DNA of 64,000 bases from Anniella stebbinsi (GCA_029215795.1 JARDYH010000005.1:35470001-35534000); one strand, 5' to 3'. Shown: positions 1 through 11,336, counted from the first letter of the stretch. Translations and numbers: made by a program. Notes: generated by a model not told the origin, from the sequence alone.

Positions 1-30
1 TTTAGTGTGGAATGGAGCTGATGGCTACCA

Positions 31-164
31 TTGCCCCAACCTGGTGCCCTCCAGATGTTTTGAACTACAACTCCCATCAGCCTCACCCAGCATGGCCAAT
101 GGGCAGGAATCCTGGGAGTTGTAGTTCAAAAAAACCCTGGAGGGCACCAAGTTGGGGAAGGCTG
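31..164. mobile_element. Palindromic hAT-like MITE
   Basis: The left arm (ending in CTACAACTCCC) and the right arm (GGGAGTTGTAG through GTTGGGGAAGGCTG) are inverted copies around a short centre. The same arms recur near 18.8, 19.4, 22.9, 35.3, 51.3 and 60.9 kb, so this is a dispersed family. The 35.3-kb copy has an 8-bp target duplication, which supports hAT. No clear duplication is visible here. It encodes nothing. Confidence 0.7.
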
Positions 165-570
165 CATTATATGATATAGTCTTTGTAGTGCAGCACCTCA
201 GCATGTGATTTGTCCACATGAAAGCTTCCTGTGCTGTCCATTTGCTACCCTGGCACTAAATCTTTTTAGTTGTAGTGTTTGAAATAGTATCCCCCACCAC
301 CCAAAATCTGGTACCTGTTCCCACCTAGGAGACTCCCACTCTTACAACTTGGGAGAGCCAAAACCTCATTCTACACAACCCAGACATTGATTGTGTGTAT
401 TACAATGAACAGGAGTTCAATGAGCACCTGACACATTTAAGAAAAGAAAAAGAAATTGTTGATGCGTTCTATTAATATTTAAGTTAGCCCAGAGCCAGAG
501 AGTGGGTAGAAAATCCACTTGCTGTTTTTTGCCTACTTCCTATCCATGCCTCCCATTACTTCCTGCTTTA

Positions 571-630
571 TAGAACCATAGAGTTGGAAGGAACCAAAGT
601 CCATCTACTCCAACCTGCTGCCCAAAGGCA
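571..630 (-). mobile_element. CR1 LINE 3' end fragment
   Basis: Read on the minus strand, the segment carries the CR1 3'-terminal signature GGTTGGAGTAGATGGAC followed by CCTTCCAACTCTATGGTTCT. Only the last 60 or so bases of the untranslated region are recognisable. The matching plus-strand end lies at 33840-33968. Confidence 0.7.
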
Positions 631-1629
631 CAGCTGTCAAGCCACCAACCCCCCACAGAGCAACCCTTGCTGTCCAGAACACTGTGTGACACAAGCAGAG
701 GTCAGAAGCATGCCAGAAAGGTACGTGGAGACTCGTAGGAAGTAGCTCTGTGTGAAATAGTTTGCTTCCAATTGTGGTAACAAACATGACTATGAAGGTG
801 TGGTTCCTCACTTGCTGAGTGGGAGATGCGATTGCCTGGGCGGTGGGGCATGGTTGGGTAGGTGTGGGGGAAAGGCTGCCGCAAGTTCTACAGCTGGGCT
901 GTGCCATGGTGCCCTTGGCTATAGCTCCACTCACACAGCGGTGTAAGGTAGTTCCATCATGAGTGTGGCAATGACACATGGAAGTTCCTGCACACCTTCA
1001 TTCACCTGAAGGGCTCCATTCACCTGATGTGGTAGCATTGTATCACACTCTCTTGTGGATGGAGGTCAGCACTGGGTTATAAGCAGCCAGGCATGCAGAG
1101 AGCTGAAGGGTGTGTACCAGCAGGGCTTGGGAGCAAAGTAGGCTTTCAAGTGCTGGAGAAGATCCACAGGAGGGGTAATATGGGTTTACTTCCAGGAAAG
1201 TGTGTGTAGAACTGCAGACTCCTAGAGTTCTTTTGTTCCTGTTGACATTTCCTGTGCACAGAACAGGAGAGCTAACAGGGTGTGGCAGCAAGAGATAGGG
1301 ATCTGCAACACTCGGAATTTCATACTGCTTAAGCCTGAGAGGATTTTGCAGCATTTCTGTTCTGGTAAGGGATGGCAGACTGTAGTGGTTTCCCCTCCCC
1401 ACTGATTCCAGAAATATTTTACACATGGGGGGAGGGGGTTAGCCATCTGTGCAAATTGTAATTTGCAAATTGCAGTTGGTGCTAAAAAAGGAGGGGGCGA
1501 GAATCTTGAAATGTGTGCAAATGGTGTTGATCTATATATGATCTTGTGCAAGTGCACATGATCTCAAGTCTGCCTGTCTACTACGTAAATAGTGATGATT
1601 TTTTAAAAAAAAAACTTTTTTGGTAAAGT

Positions 1630-1947
1630 CCACCTGTCTGTTATGTAGCCCCAGAGAGGCATATTCCCCTCTTGTCAATATCCTTGTCAGTTTCATCTTC
1701 TCCACACACTATTCCATTTAGCCCAACAGAGCCATATTCCATACTTGTCAAAGAACTTGTCAATTTCATTTCCATTTTAGCACTTCCCCAGGGAAGGGGT
1801 GCTGGTGGGGAAATTGGCAAGCCCTTTGACAATTAGGGAATATGGCTCTGTTAGGCTAAATTAAATAGTGTCTGGAGAGGATGAAACTAACAAGAATATT
1901 GACAACAGGGGAATATGCCTCTTGTAGGGCTCTTAAAGGACAGGTGG
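1630..1947. repeat. 318-bp foldback inverted repeat
   Basis: Two arms of about 158 bp meet at CTTCCC-CA-GGGAAG (1783-1796). The outer ends are CCACCTGTC and its complement. Each arm contains two related subunits about 67 bp apart (CATATTCC...CTTGTCA...TTTCAT), so the order is two direct copies followed by two inverted ones. Arm identity is roughly 80% by eye. It could be a foldback DNA transposon or a local inverted duplication. I see no target duplication and no coding capacity. Confidence 0.8.
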
Positions 1948-2088
1948 ATATATATATAATTTATGCAGATTTCAAGATATCCTTAATTACTCTTGAGGAG
2001 ACCGTCCTGCCTCTCCCTTGGAGCTATAGCTTATGTAGCGGAAGCAAGTCCTCCAAGAGAGACCATCTAGGCATAACGTCTACACTCT

Positions 2089-2616
2089 GGCTCAGTTTGG
2101 ACAACATGTTAGTCAGTGCAGAGTGAAAGCTCCACTCAACGGTTGAGTTTTTAGGGGGTACTCCCCACACAACATGTTCCAATTCCACCTTTGTGTGACT
2201 GTGGGCTATCGTGGAGTTGAGTAAAATCCATCGTGACATTTGATTGACAGGTCCTCCACCCTCTCTCCTCCTCTGGTCCTCCCTATGGTTTCCCATCAGC
2301 CATTGCTGCAAAAAACAATCCTGGCATCCCCCCTAGAGTGGCACTCGCTCCTTTTGCCACTCCTGCCAGGGAACTCTGTAGCCAGTGGGAAAAGTCAACT
2401 AAACACAACAAAAAATTCCACGGAGCACTATGCACAACACAATGGTTGTGCAGGAACTCTCCTCTGCACAGTGTGGATATTCTGCATGGAGTGTTTTCCA
2501 AAAATACTCCACCGTTGCATAGAGTTTTCCTGACAGACAACACATTTCTCAACAGTGGTGTAACAACTCCACCATTCTAAAACCGCCGTTGGCTAATGTG
2601 TTGTCCAAACTGAGCC
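2089..2616 (-). mobile_element. Non-autonomous DNA transposon, TTTGGACAACA-type ends
   Basis: The ends are inverted repeats beginning GGCTCAGTTTGGACAACATG. The interior matches the element at 5060-5586 in the opposite orientation, including GGGGGTACTCCCCACACAACATG and the GCAGCAATGGCTGATGGG core read on the other strand. Short CTCCAC/GTGGAG motifs recur inside. There is no transposase frame. Superfamily is unknown and no convincing target duplication is seen. Confidence 0.7.
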
Positions 2617-4139
2617 TCTGACTCTTCTACCCTCCTGCTTCCTGTGGCCTTCAATGTGTCTAAAATAATTGGCCATAGGTTCTAGAGATAAGGAGCAGTG
2701 TCTAAAGGGTCCTTGTGTATTACTAATGTTCATACATTCCACGTCTAGCAATAAATACAAATCAGGCAGCAGAAATGTAAAGAGCTTAAACAGAGGGAAC
2801 TAGAGAACCTAAAGAAGCACAATAAATCCTCTGGTTTTTCAAAACACTCAAGGTGTTCGGGGAGGGAGCCCATGTTACAAATCTGTTCTGGGCCAAGAGA
2901 ATGGATGTTTGGGCACCAAATGTAAGCTCTTCCTGTTGCCTTGGTCTCTGTGCAGGCAAGGTATGAGCCATGTGCAGTCCAAAATTTCAAGCTTACCAGG
3001 AATGTGATTAGGGAAAGGAGACTTTGTACATGACCACAGGGAGAAGTATCAGATTCCTTAATGCTTGTACCCATCCTTCATATATAAATACATTTGTCTT
3101 GCCGTTTTTCTTTCCCAGAGAGTAATAATAAACCTGGTATTACTACCTGGGAAAGCTGTGTTTAACAATACATGTAATTAGAGAAGAGGAGCTGCATTTA
3201 ATATAACACAAGAGACCGGAACCACTTTTTCAGAAGCAAACAGGCTTTTAACCCTCCATAATTATAGCCCCCCAAATGTCTAGCACTTAAAATGTCTTAG
3301 ATCTTGTTTTTAACTCTTCCTTGTCTCTCTCCTGCCATGAAGCAATTAAAAGCAAGTGATTCCTTTTGAGCTGATAGAGCCAACCATAGAATTATTCACT
3401 GAACTGATCTGGCAAAACATCCATCATTAAGGTTGCCAACTAACCAGAAAAAGGGTAGATCTGCTGCTCTGCCTTTAACAAACTTTTCACAGTGAGCAGG
3501 TAAACATTATATTGCACTAATATCTGGAGATCAAGCATTGCTAAAGGCACAGCTACAGAGCTGGCTGAATGGATGGCAACCATACTCAGTGGGGCAAATC
3601 CAGAGTGTTGCTCTGTTGGCAGTAGCGTCTCCTGAGCAGGGTTTCACTCAGAACACTCCTTCTCACAGAAATCGGGTCTAGGAGAGAGAAGTTTCACTGA
3701 TTTCCTGCTCACCCTACAGCCTTCAGTGCCTACTTCCCCCACCAGATTTTCAGGGGGTTGCAGGGGGAAGTGGAGGTGGTGGTGGTGGGAATCTACAAAA
3801 ATCACCTCTTCCCCCATTCTGCCACTGGGAATCCCTTGCTGGATCAGAAGCTTTCTGCTGACAAAATGAGTCCTTCTGTCTGCAGGAGGCATATTCTGGC
3901 TCCAACATAGTACCTCCCATTCTTTCTCTTGTCCACGGGCATCCAATATGTACAATCAGATAATTGCAGATCAAATAATTGCAATCAAGCTTAAGATTGC
4001 TTGAGATGAGCCCTGGAACATGTGTGGCAGCCATGAAAAGAGTAAAATTGAGCATATGCAGAGCACTTTACTGAATTGTGAATGACTGCAAATAACTCCT
4101 TTCACATCTGAAGTTATGGGGGAAAGTGTCAAGATGAAG
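2617..4139. other. No gene or clear repeat recognised
   Basis: About 1.5 kb of AT-moderate sequence with many stops in all frames. I see no exon, RNA gene or identifiable transposon. Some of it could be old repeat too decayed to recognise by eye. Confidence 0.4.
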
Positions 4140-4346
4140 TTGCATATGAACTGATGGAGCTGCTCATCTTCTTCAGGCACCCATCTGGCCAAGTACAACC
4201 TACTCTGAGGGCAGTTGCATTCCAAGGTTTCAGTCAGAGGTCTTCCCCAGCCTTCCTACCTGAGATCCTGTTTAACCAGAGTTATCAGGGAGTGAACCTG
4301 AGACCTTCTGTGTGCAAACCATGTACTCTGCCCCTGAGCTGTGGGC
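4140..4346 (-). mobile_element. tRNA-derived SINE, type with CATGCTTTGCATGCAGAAGG box
   Basis: On the minus strand it reads GGGCCCACAGCTCAGGGGCAGAG, a tRNA A-box-like start, then TTTGCACACAGAAGGTCTCAGGTTCACTCCC (B-box GGTTCACTCC), followed by the decayed body. The same family appears at 26924, 61050, 61145 and 62490. It is old, with many substitutions. Confidence 0.65.
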
Positions 4347-5059
4347 CCTTTCACACTCGCTGTTCAGATGTTTATGTCAAGTGCTTGCATCAATTCAGAT
4401 TTTAAGTTCCCAAGAGCCAACTAGAGGATGCCATTTGGTCTATTGTTGACCTTGTACACACATTTCACTTTCTGCTGCCCTTCAGTGCCACCACTGTGGA
4501 TGGCCAGAGGGTGGTATTGCAACCCCCAGCTCAGCAGAGGTCAGGTGATGCAAGGGTTCAACAAGGTTCCACCCAGTCCTATAAAGCTCCTAACTCAAGG
4601 CTAACTCTTCAGCCTGAGCTGCTCTGAATGAAACACCTTGTCTCTGCTAGGCTATGGGACCAGCCTGCTGCCTCACTTGATGGACTGCTTTCTGCTTTCC
4701 AGGTCAACTCCATGCCTGGTTGGTACTTGCTTGCCTCCATACTAGCAGTCATGGCATTTGCATAGATAGCTCCATGGAGAGATTATTATTTAAAATACTG
4801 ATTGCATGTCTTGTAACTACTCGCGGTGAGTAGTTACTTGGCCTTCAACTTGTGGACTGCCCCTAGATCTTAGTTGGATGCCCAGTGGCTGTTTAGCTTT
4901 AAAAATAAAGCAAAAGGAGACTGAATTACCAGATGAAAAGATGAGGACTCTGTTGGGTAGCAGATACATTTTTGGGAGGTGCAACTTCTTTTGCTTGGGC
5001 CCAAATCCCTACTTCTGTACAACTGTGAATGGGCCCAGGAGCCCCCAGTTCCTTTCTCT

Positions 5060-5294
5060 GGCTCAGTTCAGACAGCACGTTTCTCAACAGTGGTTTTAGA
5101 ACTCCACGGTGGAGTTGTTACACCACTGTTGAGAAGTGTGTTGTCTGGCGGGAAAACTCCATGAATGGTGGAGTTTATTTGGAAAACACTCCACGCAGAA
5201 TATCCACGCTGTGCAGAGGAGAGTTCCTGCACAACCTTTGTTGCATATTGTGTGGTGGGCTCCATGGAGTTTTCTGTTGTGGTGAGCTGACTTT

Positions 5295-5338
<44 letters not shown>

Positions 5339-5586
5339 TTCCCACTGACTACCAGGATTGTTTTTTTGCAGCAATGGCTGATGGGATACCATCGGGAGAA
5401 CCAGGGGAGGATTGAGGGTGGAGGAACTGTCAATCAAATATTGCGATGGATTTTACTCAACTCCATGATAACCCACAGTCACACAACGGTGGAGTCCGAA
5501 CATGTTGTGTGGGGTGTACCCCCTAAAAACTCAACCGTTGAGTGGTTTTCACACCGCGTTGACTAATGTGTTGTCTGAACTGAGCC
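5060..5586 (+). mobile_element. Non-autonomous DNA transposon, TTCAGACA-type ends
   Basis: Inverted termini start GGCTCAGTTCAGACAGCACG and end in the complement of GGCTCAGTTCAGACAACAC. The length (527 bp) almost equals that of its inverted relative at 2089-2616. The interior holds repeated ACTCCAC/GTGGAGT motifs, the anchors GCTGTGCAGAG and GCAGCAATGGCTGATGGGATA, and an expanded ATT microsatellite. No transposase is encoded. Confidence 0.75.
5297..5338. repeat. (ATT)n microsatellite
   Basis: About 14 uninterrupted ATT units lie inside the DNA transposon at 5060-5586. The inverted relative lacks them, so the expansion came after insertion. Confidence 0.95.
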
Positions 5587-5913
5587 ACCAGCTGCTCATT
5601 CTAGGGAGAAAAAGGAAAAGATGGACACATGCAGAAATTAATTTAAACTGAGTTCCATGTTGCAGGCTGGGATTAACGGCGGTTTTGGGTCAGATAAGGT
5701 TGATGATGTCTGTTGTACACAGAAGGTGTAGAGAGAAGGGCTCAGGAAACACCAACAAGATTTGTCAAAGTAATGCCCAGTTGGGTTCATGCATACACAA
5801 TATAACTGGAAGTCTGTGTAGGTATATTTTTCTTTCTTCTTGGATTTTAATTGGAGGTGTGGCATATTTTGTTAGTCAAGAAGCAATTTACAAAGATGCA
5901 TTGATGATTGTGG

Positions 5914-5936
5914 CGGCAGCAGCAGCAGCAGCAGCA
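5914..5936. repeat. (CAG)n microsatellite
   Basis: A short GGC/GCAGCAG run of about seven units, outside any supported coding frame. Confidence 0.9.
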
Positions 5937-6360
5937 CATTCCAAAAAAGAAATAAAACTAAGACCATACTGTTGCAAATGAAGGCTCTTCAGCCAGAAGC
6001 TTTGCTGCCCAGGATGTGGCATTGCTGTCATGTCTGGCAGCATCTGAAATTACATTAAACAAAGCTGGGATTGAACATTAGCTCTAAATCACTGGACAGA
6101 TTTACAGTGACAAAGGGGGGGTGTTATATAAATGAATATTCAGTCAGGCAAAAGCTTGATTGTTTCTGGGAGATTCCAGAGAGTTCACATGTAAAACTCT
6201 TAAACAGTTTGCTGAGCGGGACCTACCTGGTGTAATAAGATTTGGCTGATGTTTTATGGTCCTTTTTAACCTGATGTTATCTAGAGTAAACAACATGCAG
6301 GTCTTTCTAGTCTCTGATGCAAGCCTAGTTCTTATTCCCATTCTCCCTGCAACCAATCAA

Positions 6361-6600
6361 TGGCTCAGTGGGTTGGGGGCAGGAGGTACTGTAGCACAGT
6401 GGCTCTGGTTTTACCTACAGGGTCACTGGCAGAAAGGAGGATGGGGAGACTTCTGCTGAGCTCCATGGGAGCTAAGCTGTGCAGTCCTGCAGGGTTCCAT
6501 CTTGTCTCCCACGCTACTTCACTTCTGTATGAAACTGCTTGGGGGGCATTGTCCAGGGATTTGGAGCACTAATATGTAGAGCACCATCTTCATGAGATGC
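6361..6600 (+). pseudogene. L2-type LINE reverse transcriptase fragment
   Basis: The plus strand encodes a decayed version of the L2 segment GVGGTxLQWFxSYL...VPQGSILSPxLFxxxMKLLG, seen here as GGTVAQWL and then LQGSILSPTLLHFCMKLLG in another frame. It reaches roughly the YADD region before the DNA element at 6609. It is frameshifted and non-functional. It overlaps in protein coordinates with the fragment starting near 7305, so the two are probably separate copies or a partial duplication. Confidence 0.7.
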
Positions 6601-6608
6601 CCTACATA

Positions 6609-7293
6609 GGGCTCCATCACACCTACTTTTTTTTCCTGGTTTGCCTCCGCGATTTCTACCTCCATTTAATTAGTGCATCAAGCTAATGGTCCCTTTCACG
6701 TGGGTTTGTGGTTTTGGTGAAACCCCCTTTCGCTTGTTTGCTCTCCCACTCCACTCCACCCCATCCCACCATGCCACCCTCCCCCCTGCCCCACCCCACC
6801 CCACCCCTTCTCCTCCGCCCTCCAGTTCATTGGTTCTTGTCATTGATGGACATTGTGATGGTCATGGGCATCTTCCTCCCTCGTTCTGGCCTTGTCGTTT
6901 AGCGTTTTACCAATTTAACGTTTCTGTGGGCAATGAGGATGGGGTTGGAGCAGCAAAAGTTCATTCAATGAGTCAGCACAGGCCGTTCGACACAGCGTGC
7001 TGGAGGAGGAGAACTGCCCCACCCTCCTCTTTCGTTAGCAAGCCCTCCCTTCAAAGCACCTCCTCCAACACCAAAGGACATAGCATAAGGACAGCAACAC
7101 ATGGGGGTGGAAGGATGCTTTAATCCCACATGGAGGAAATAAACCAGACTTTCCCTGCTCTAAGAAAAGATGGAAAATGGAGGAGAAGAGGTGGGGTGAG
7201 TACAGACAGGCACAATGGCCTGTGAGTGCAGCACTACAAAATAGCAAACCAGGCATGATGAGAGTGTGATGAAACACCGGTGTGATGGGGGCC
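6609..7293. mobile_element. Non-autonomous DNA transposon, 15-bp inverted termini
   Basis: The termini GGGCTCCATCACACC and (complement) GGCCCCCATCACACC match at 13 of 15 positions, and ATA flanks both sides as a possible 3-bp target duplication. The right half (about 7060-7290) resembles 15635-15835: AAGGACAGCAA, a CAGACTTTCCC box, AAGATGGAAAA and GGCATG..GAGAGTG in the same order. No transposase frame is visible. A 3-bp duplication would fit PIF/Harbinger, but this is inference. Confidence 0.6.
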
Positions 7294-7304
7294 ATAAAAA
7301 GCAT

Positions 7305-8300
7305 TGCAATAGTCCAGTCGGGAAATTGGATTTGTATAACCAATATGAGGATGACACCCAGCTCTTTCTCTCCATTCTGTCAGAATCAGGAGAGGTTGTG
7401 CAAGAGCTGGATCAGTGCCTGGAGGTAGTGGTGGGCTGGATGAGGACCAATAAATTGAAGTGAAATCCCGATAAGACAGAGGCTGTGTGGGTAGGCAGTT
7501 CCAAGGTCCAGAAAGAAGGTAGATGGCTTGCCCTGGATGAAGAACATTCCGCCTGATGCAGCAGGTATGCAGTCTGGCAATATTCCTCAATTCAAAGCTG
7601 TCATTAGAGGCCCAGGGTCCCCTCTACAAGGATTCGCTTTTGCACCTGGTTAGGCGATTATGCGCATAATCGCTGAAGCGCATTTACGCTATTACCTCTG
7701 CACGAGAGGTGGCGAAGCGCATTAAGGGATGACCAAAATGCGCTTTACAAGTAGTTAATGCGCATAAGCGCTTGTTCACATAGTCAAAATGCGCTTTAAC
7801 GGCCGGAGCAAAATAAAACTCGCTGTTTAACGCGCATTCGATAATGCGCATAATCGGGGAGATAACGCGCCTCTACGCCCAATTTGCGCTCCGTTCTTGT
7901 AGAGGTAAATTTTTTTAAGCGCCTTGAAAGAGCTTTAAATGCCTCTTGTAGAGGCAGCCCAGGTGACCTTAGTGGCAAGGAACACGTTTGGACTGTTCAC
8001 CAGCTATGGATCTTGCTGAACCAGGATATGGTCTATGCTCTGATAACTTCCCAGTTGGACGATTGCAATGCTTTCTATATGGAACTTCCCTTGAAGATGG
8101 TCTAGCTGCTACCTGTGCTGCCCATGTATAGATGGGGACAGTGAGATGTGAGAATATCACACCCATTTTGATAGCTCTGTACTGGCTTCCAGTGAGCTAC
8201 CAAGCCCAACTTCATGGTGTTAGTACAAGTGTACAAAAGCTCTAAATGACTCAGAACCCAGGTACTTGAAAGACCACCTTCCCCTGAGATTTAGGATTGG
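7305..8300 (+). pseudogene. L2-type LINE reverse transcriptase fragment, split by an insertion
   Basis: The first part encodes NQYEDDTQLF, then LDQCLEVVVGWMRTNKLK, a stop and NPDKTEAV: the YADD catalytic box (with E for A) and the GWMRxNKLKLNPDKTE block of L2 reverse transcriptases. After the inserted element (7616-7959) the frame resumes with LITSQLDDCNAFYMELPLKM and a decayed C-terminus ending near the RYLKDHLPL motif. Stops and shifts show it is dead. The LINE sequence can be read straight across the insertion. Confidence 0.75.
7616..7959 (+). mobile_element. CpG/GCGC-rich inverted-repeat element, copy 1
   Basis: A 344-bp element with ends GGTCCCCTCTACAAG and (complement) GGCTGCCTCTACAAG. 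A second CCTCTACAAGA lies about 45 bp inside one end. The interior is packed with ATGCGC/GCGCAT words and includes the perfect 20-bp palindrome GCGATTATGCGCATAATCGC (7654-7673). It interrupts an L2 gene. GCCCAGG occurs on both sides (7610-7616 and 7957-7963), so the target duplication is at most 7 bp and shares bases with the ends. About 93% identical by eye to 26569-26923. No protein or tRNA is encoded. I do not recognise the family. Confidence 0.85.
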
Positions 8301-8716
8301 CCGAGGAGGCTTTTTTGTAGCACCCTTGAGGAACAATTTGATTTGTAGAACAAAAATGGTACATTAAGTGGTTCGCCAAGACCCCCCCCCCCAGCAACAA
8401 TATTCAAATGGTCTTCAGAGAAGAAGAAGAATTTGAGAATTGCAGGTATAGCATTAGGCCCTCACTCCTTCCTGTCTGTCCTAGGTTGCTGCTGTTGCTG
8501 CTGCATGCTCCATAGCAGGCTTAACATTCCAAGGCATGTGAGGCTGCATAGGTTCTGTAGTTAGCACTGGAATGGCACTTTCTCCTACTTTAAAACTTGA
8601 GTTGTGGTACCTTTGCCAACAGACTTCGGTTGAAATAACTAAGCTATCCACAGTAAATAAAAATAAGACTGTATGCCAGTTTACTTTCAGCAGGGATGCA
8701 GAGCCACTTTCTACAG

Positions 8717-9047
8717 CAGGGTTGTGGAGGCACTTTCAGCCCGAAGGCCGAATTCCATTTTGAAGAAGCTTTTGGGAGCTGTATTCCAGTGGGGTGTGGG
8801 GCAGAAGGCAAAAGGGGGCTTGGCAGACACCAAAATAGCAGCATATTGTAGTTTAAAGCTCCTACTGCTAATAACTAAAGTTTAGAAGAGGCATGTCAAA
8901 CTTGCAGAATGAGGAAAACATAAAAGTCAGGAAACCACTAAATGATTGGTGGCTGAGGAAGGGGGCAGGGCCAGGGCAAGAGGTGGACCCTTCTGGGGAA
9001 ACTTGGAGGACCGGTTTTCAGCCAGGGCCTGAGGTTCCCCACCCCTG
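8717..9047. mobile_element. Non-autonomous hAT element with 8-bp target duplication
   Basis: The ends are CAGGGTTGTGGAGGC and (complement) CAGGGGTGGGGAACC, the usual CAGGG start of hAT termini. The flanks TTCTACAG and CTCTACAG form an 8-bp target duplication with one mismatch, as hAT insertions give. The interior is shared with 14057, 18395 and 49102 (for example the AAATGATTGGTGG box). No transposase is present. Confidence 0.85.
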
Positions 9048-11336
9048 CTCTACAGAGTATTGTACAAATGAACAGCTTCTGAATGTAACTATGAGGGTGT
9101 TCAGGGTGGGGTGGGGAAAATGGCTGCCTCTATCTGAGAGCTACAAATGCAAGAGGCTTTGTTGCACCTCTGACAAACTGAAGGCCTCAGCATAACCAAC
9201 TGTCAGATGCAAAACCAGAGTATAGTCTTCCCTTTCCTATGTTCTCCATTTGGTTATTTGTCTCTTTAAAATATATCTCTGGGATGAATTGTATTTCTGT
9301 GCTCTTACACCTTTTCCCCCTTTCCCTTCTTCTTTCCTTTATGCATTGCCTCTTACCTCTCAGCACTGGAAAGCTCTGTTTGATCAGGTATGTGAACAAT
9401 TCAGAACATTTTGCTCTAACACCTGTTAACAATGGAGGCCCAATGAGCCCTTTCGAATGGAGGATACACAAGCAACATCAATAATCGTTATTCTTTTAAA
9501 ACTAAGCAGGCTGGGCCAGCTGCTTTCCAAGATCTATTGCAGTCTGTTCAAAGTTATGTTACCAGGCTGTAGGATTTGTTCTGTAGCCTGCAGTTTGTTT
9601 GTTTGTTTGCATTTGTAGACTTAATGGTGCTTACAGCATAATGTGTTTAACATGTGCATCTGAAGACCCATTCCAGTTTTTGAACATTCAGATGGTGCTT
9701 GTGGGTATTTTCAGACGTGGATGTTCTTAAAAGAAATGTGGAGCACAGGAATATTTCAAGGTACTTGCTTCCCCCCCCCCCCCCAATTTCCTGTTTCTTT
9801 CCATTTTCATTTTTTGTAACACGTGAAAATATATTTGGGAACAACGTTAAGCAGTTGTATTGAAACGGAGATGTTTTCCTAGGGTTTTGCCCTTTTGTCT
9901 CCCTTTTGGCATGTGGCACTTTCTTAAATGTGTTGCATCCATTTCTATGTGAATGTAAATAGTTCTTTATGTAAGTGGAATTGTTGATACTTGGTCTGGC
10001 TCTAGCAAAAGGCAGTGTCCACAGTGTTATGAGCCGAAATAGTAATTTGATTGCTGTGTGTGGTTAAACCGCGAAACAATCACAGGAGTGGGCTGCTTTG
10101 TCAATGGAATTGTCTTCTAGCCCCAGAGATGGCTCATTATCATTCCCTAAGTAATCTTGCTGCCAGTGGTGATGAGTGTCTGTTTATAACCCAGTAAGCT
10201 GAGCTCTATATTTAGCCCATAAATCTGGGGTGAGCAACATTCCTCATTGTGTGTACGCTATATCTGGGGTGGGAAAAGATCATGCAGCTACATTATTATA
10301 ATGACAAGTCAGCATCCATTCTGTAAAGTATTGGCATGCATTACTCCTGTTTTTATTGGTTGGGGAAGGTTTCTTCCTTTGGAGGAGAGAGGGGAATTAT
10401 TCTGCTCAAGTTTGTCTTGTCATTTTGAACTTTTCCTTATTTGCAAGCTATGCACTTTCCATGTTGTTAGCATTATTTGGGCGACACAGAAATACTTCTC
10501 CAAGGTATTATAATTTACGTCAGTATGTGGTGATGATGAGAAATGATAAAAACTAGGAGTGTTAAAACACATTGCTCTTGCCAGCAAGGTACCTGCCAAG
10601 CAATTTTGGGATCATTGGAGTACCTTTCACATAACCTTTAGTTTGGGGCTTGAACCTGAAAGAGACCTCTATTTTTCCTGTTCAGGGAAATCAATGAGGG
10701 TTGTAAACTAGTGCCATCTGGCCTGATGTTCTGAAAGGAGCTGTCAGGTTTCCCACTAAGTTCAATTGAATGATTAGTAGAAATGCTGTATTTGGCAGAA
10801 CGTTGTTGTTGTTGTTGCTGTTGTTGTTGTTGTAGTAAATACCTGGTTTCTTCTGAGTGAACGTAGCATAGGAGATTGGGGGTTATGAAGGAGAAGATAT
10901 CCTTTACATTCTAACAAGTAAGTTAGTTTATCTTTCAGCTATGTGCATGTTTGTAAATAGCTTCTATGTTTTGAGCCTCTCATTCTTTATGTGTTACTCT
11001 TCCATAACTTTATGTAATGATGTACATTTGTATGATTTATGTGATATGCAATGGTGGTCAAGTGAGCGTATAACTATTATCTATATTGTCTTTTTAGATC
11101 ACCCTGAGGAAGGACCGAAGGGTCCAAAATGCTTCTGAGTTCTTTTATCATATTAAACATCTTTTTTTCTACTGGGCATGATGGACAAATCATCTGACCT
11201 GGTTAAAAGCAGCTTCCTGTGACCCAATAACTGTTCTGTCCCTGCTCAGGACTAGTGCCTGCATATTATCTCCTCCCACTGGGGATATTTCCAAGTTGCA
11301 GATGGAAGTGCACCATAGCCGGTGGAGGGGGCTGTT
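9048..11336. other. Mostly unique noncoding stretch
   Basis: Nothing recognisable beyond a C12 run near 9773 and a TTG repeat at 10801-10834. Stops occur in all frames. No splice-bounded conserved exon stands out. Confidence 0.4.
10801..10834. repeat. (GTT)n microsatellite
   Basis: About eleven GTT units with one GCT interruption. Confidence 0.9.

Noticed and set aside
605..979. Minus-strand frame of 124 codons
   Set aside because: No family motif, biased composition and overlap with a CR1 end. Long frames of this size are expected by chance in 64 kb.
5029..5415. Frames containing tyrosine, isoleucine or asparagine runs
   Set aside because: They are translations of the (ATT)n microsatellite inside a DNA transposon.
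7616..7959. CpG island or promoter
   Set aside because: The CpG richness follows exactly the edges of a mobile element present in another copy, so it is element composition, not a host promoter.
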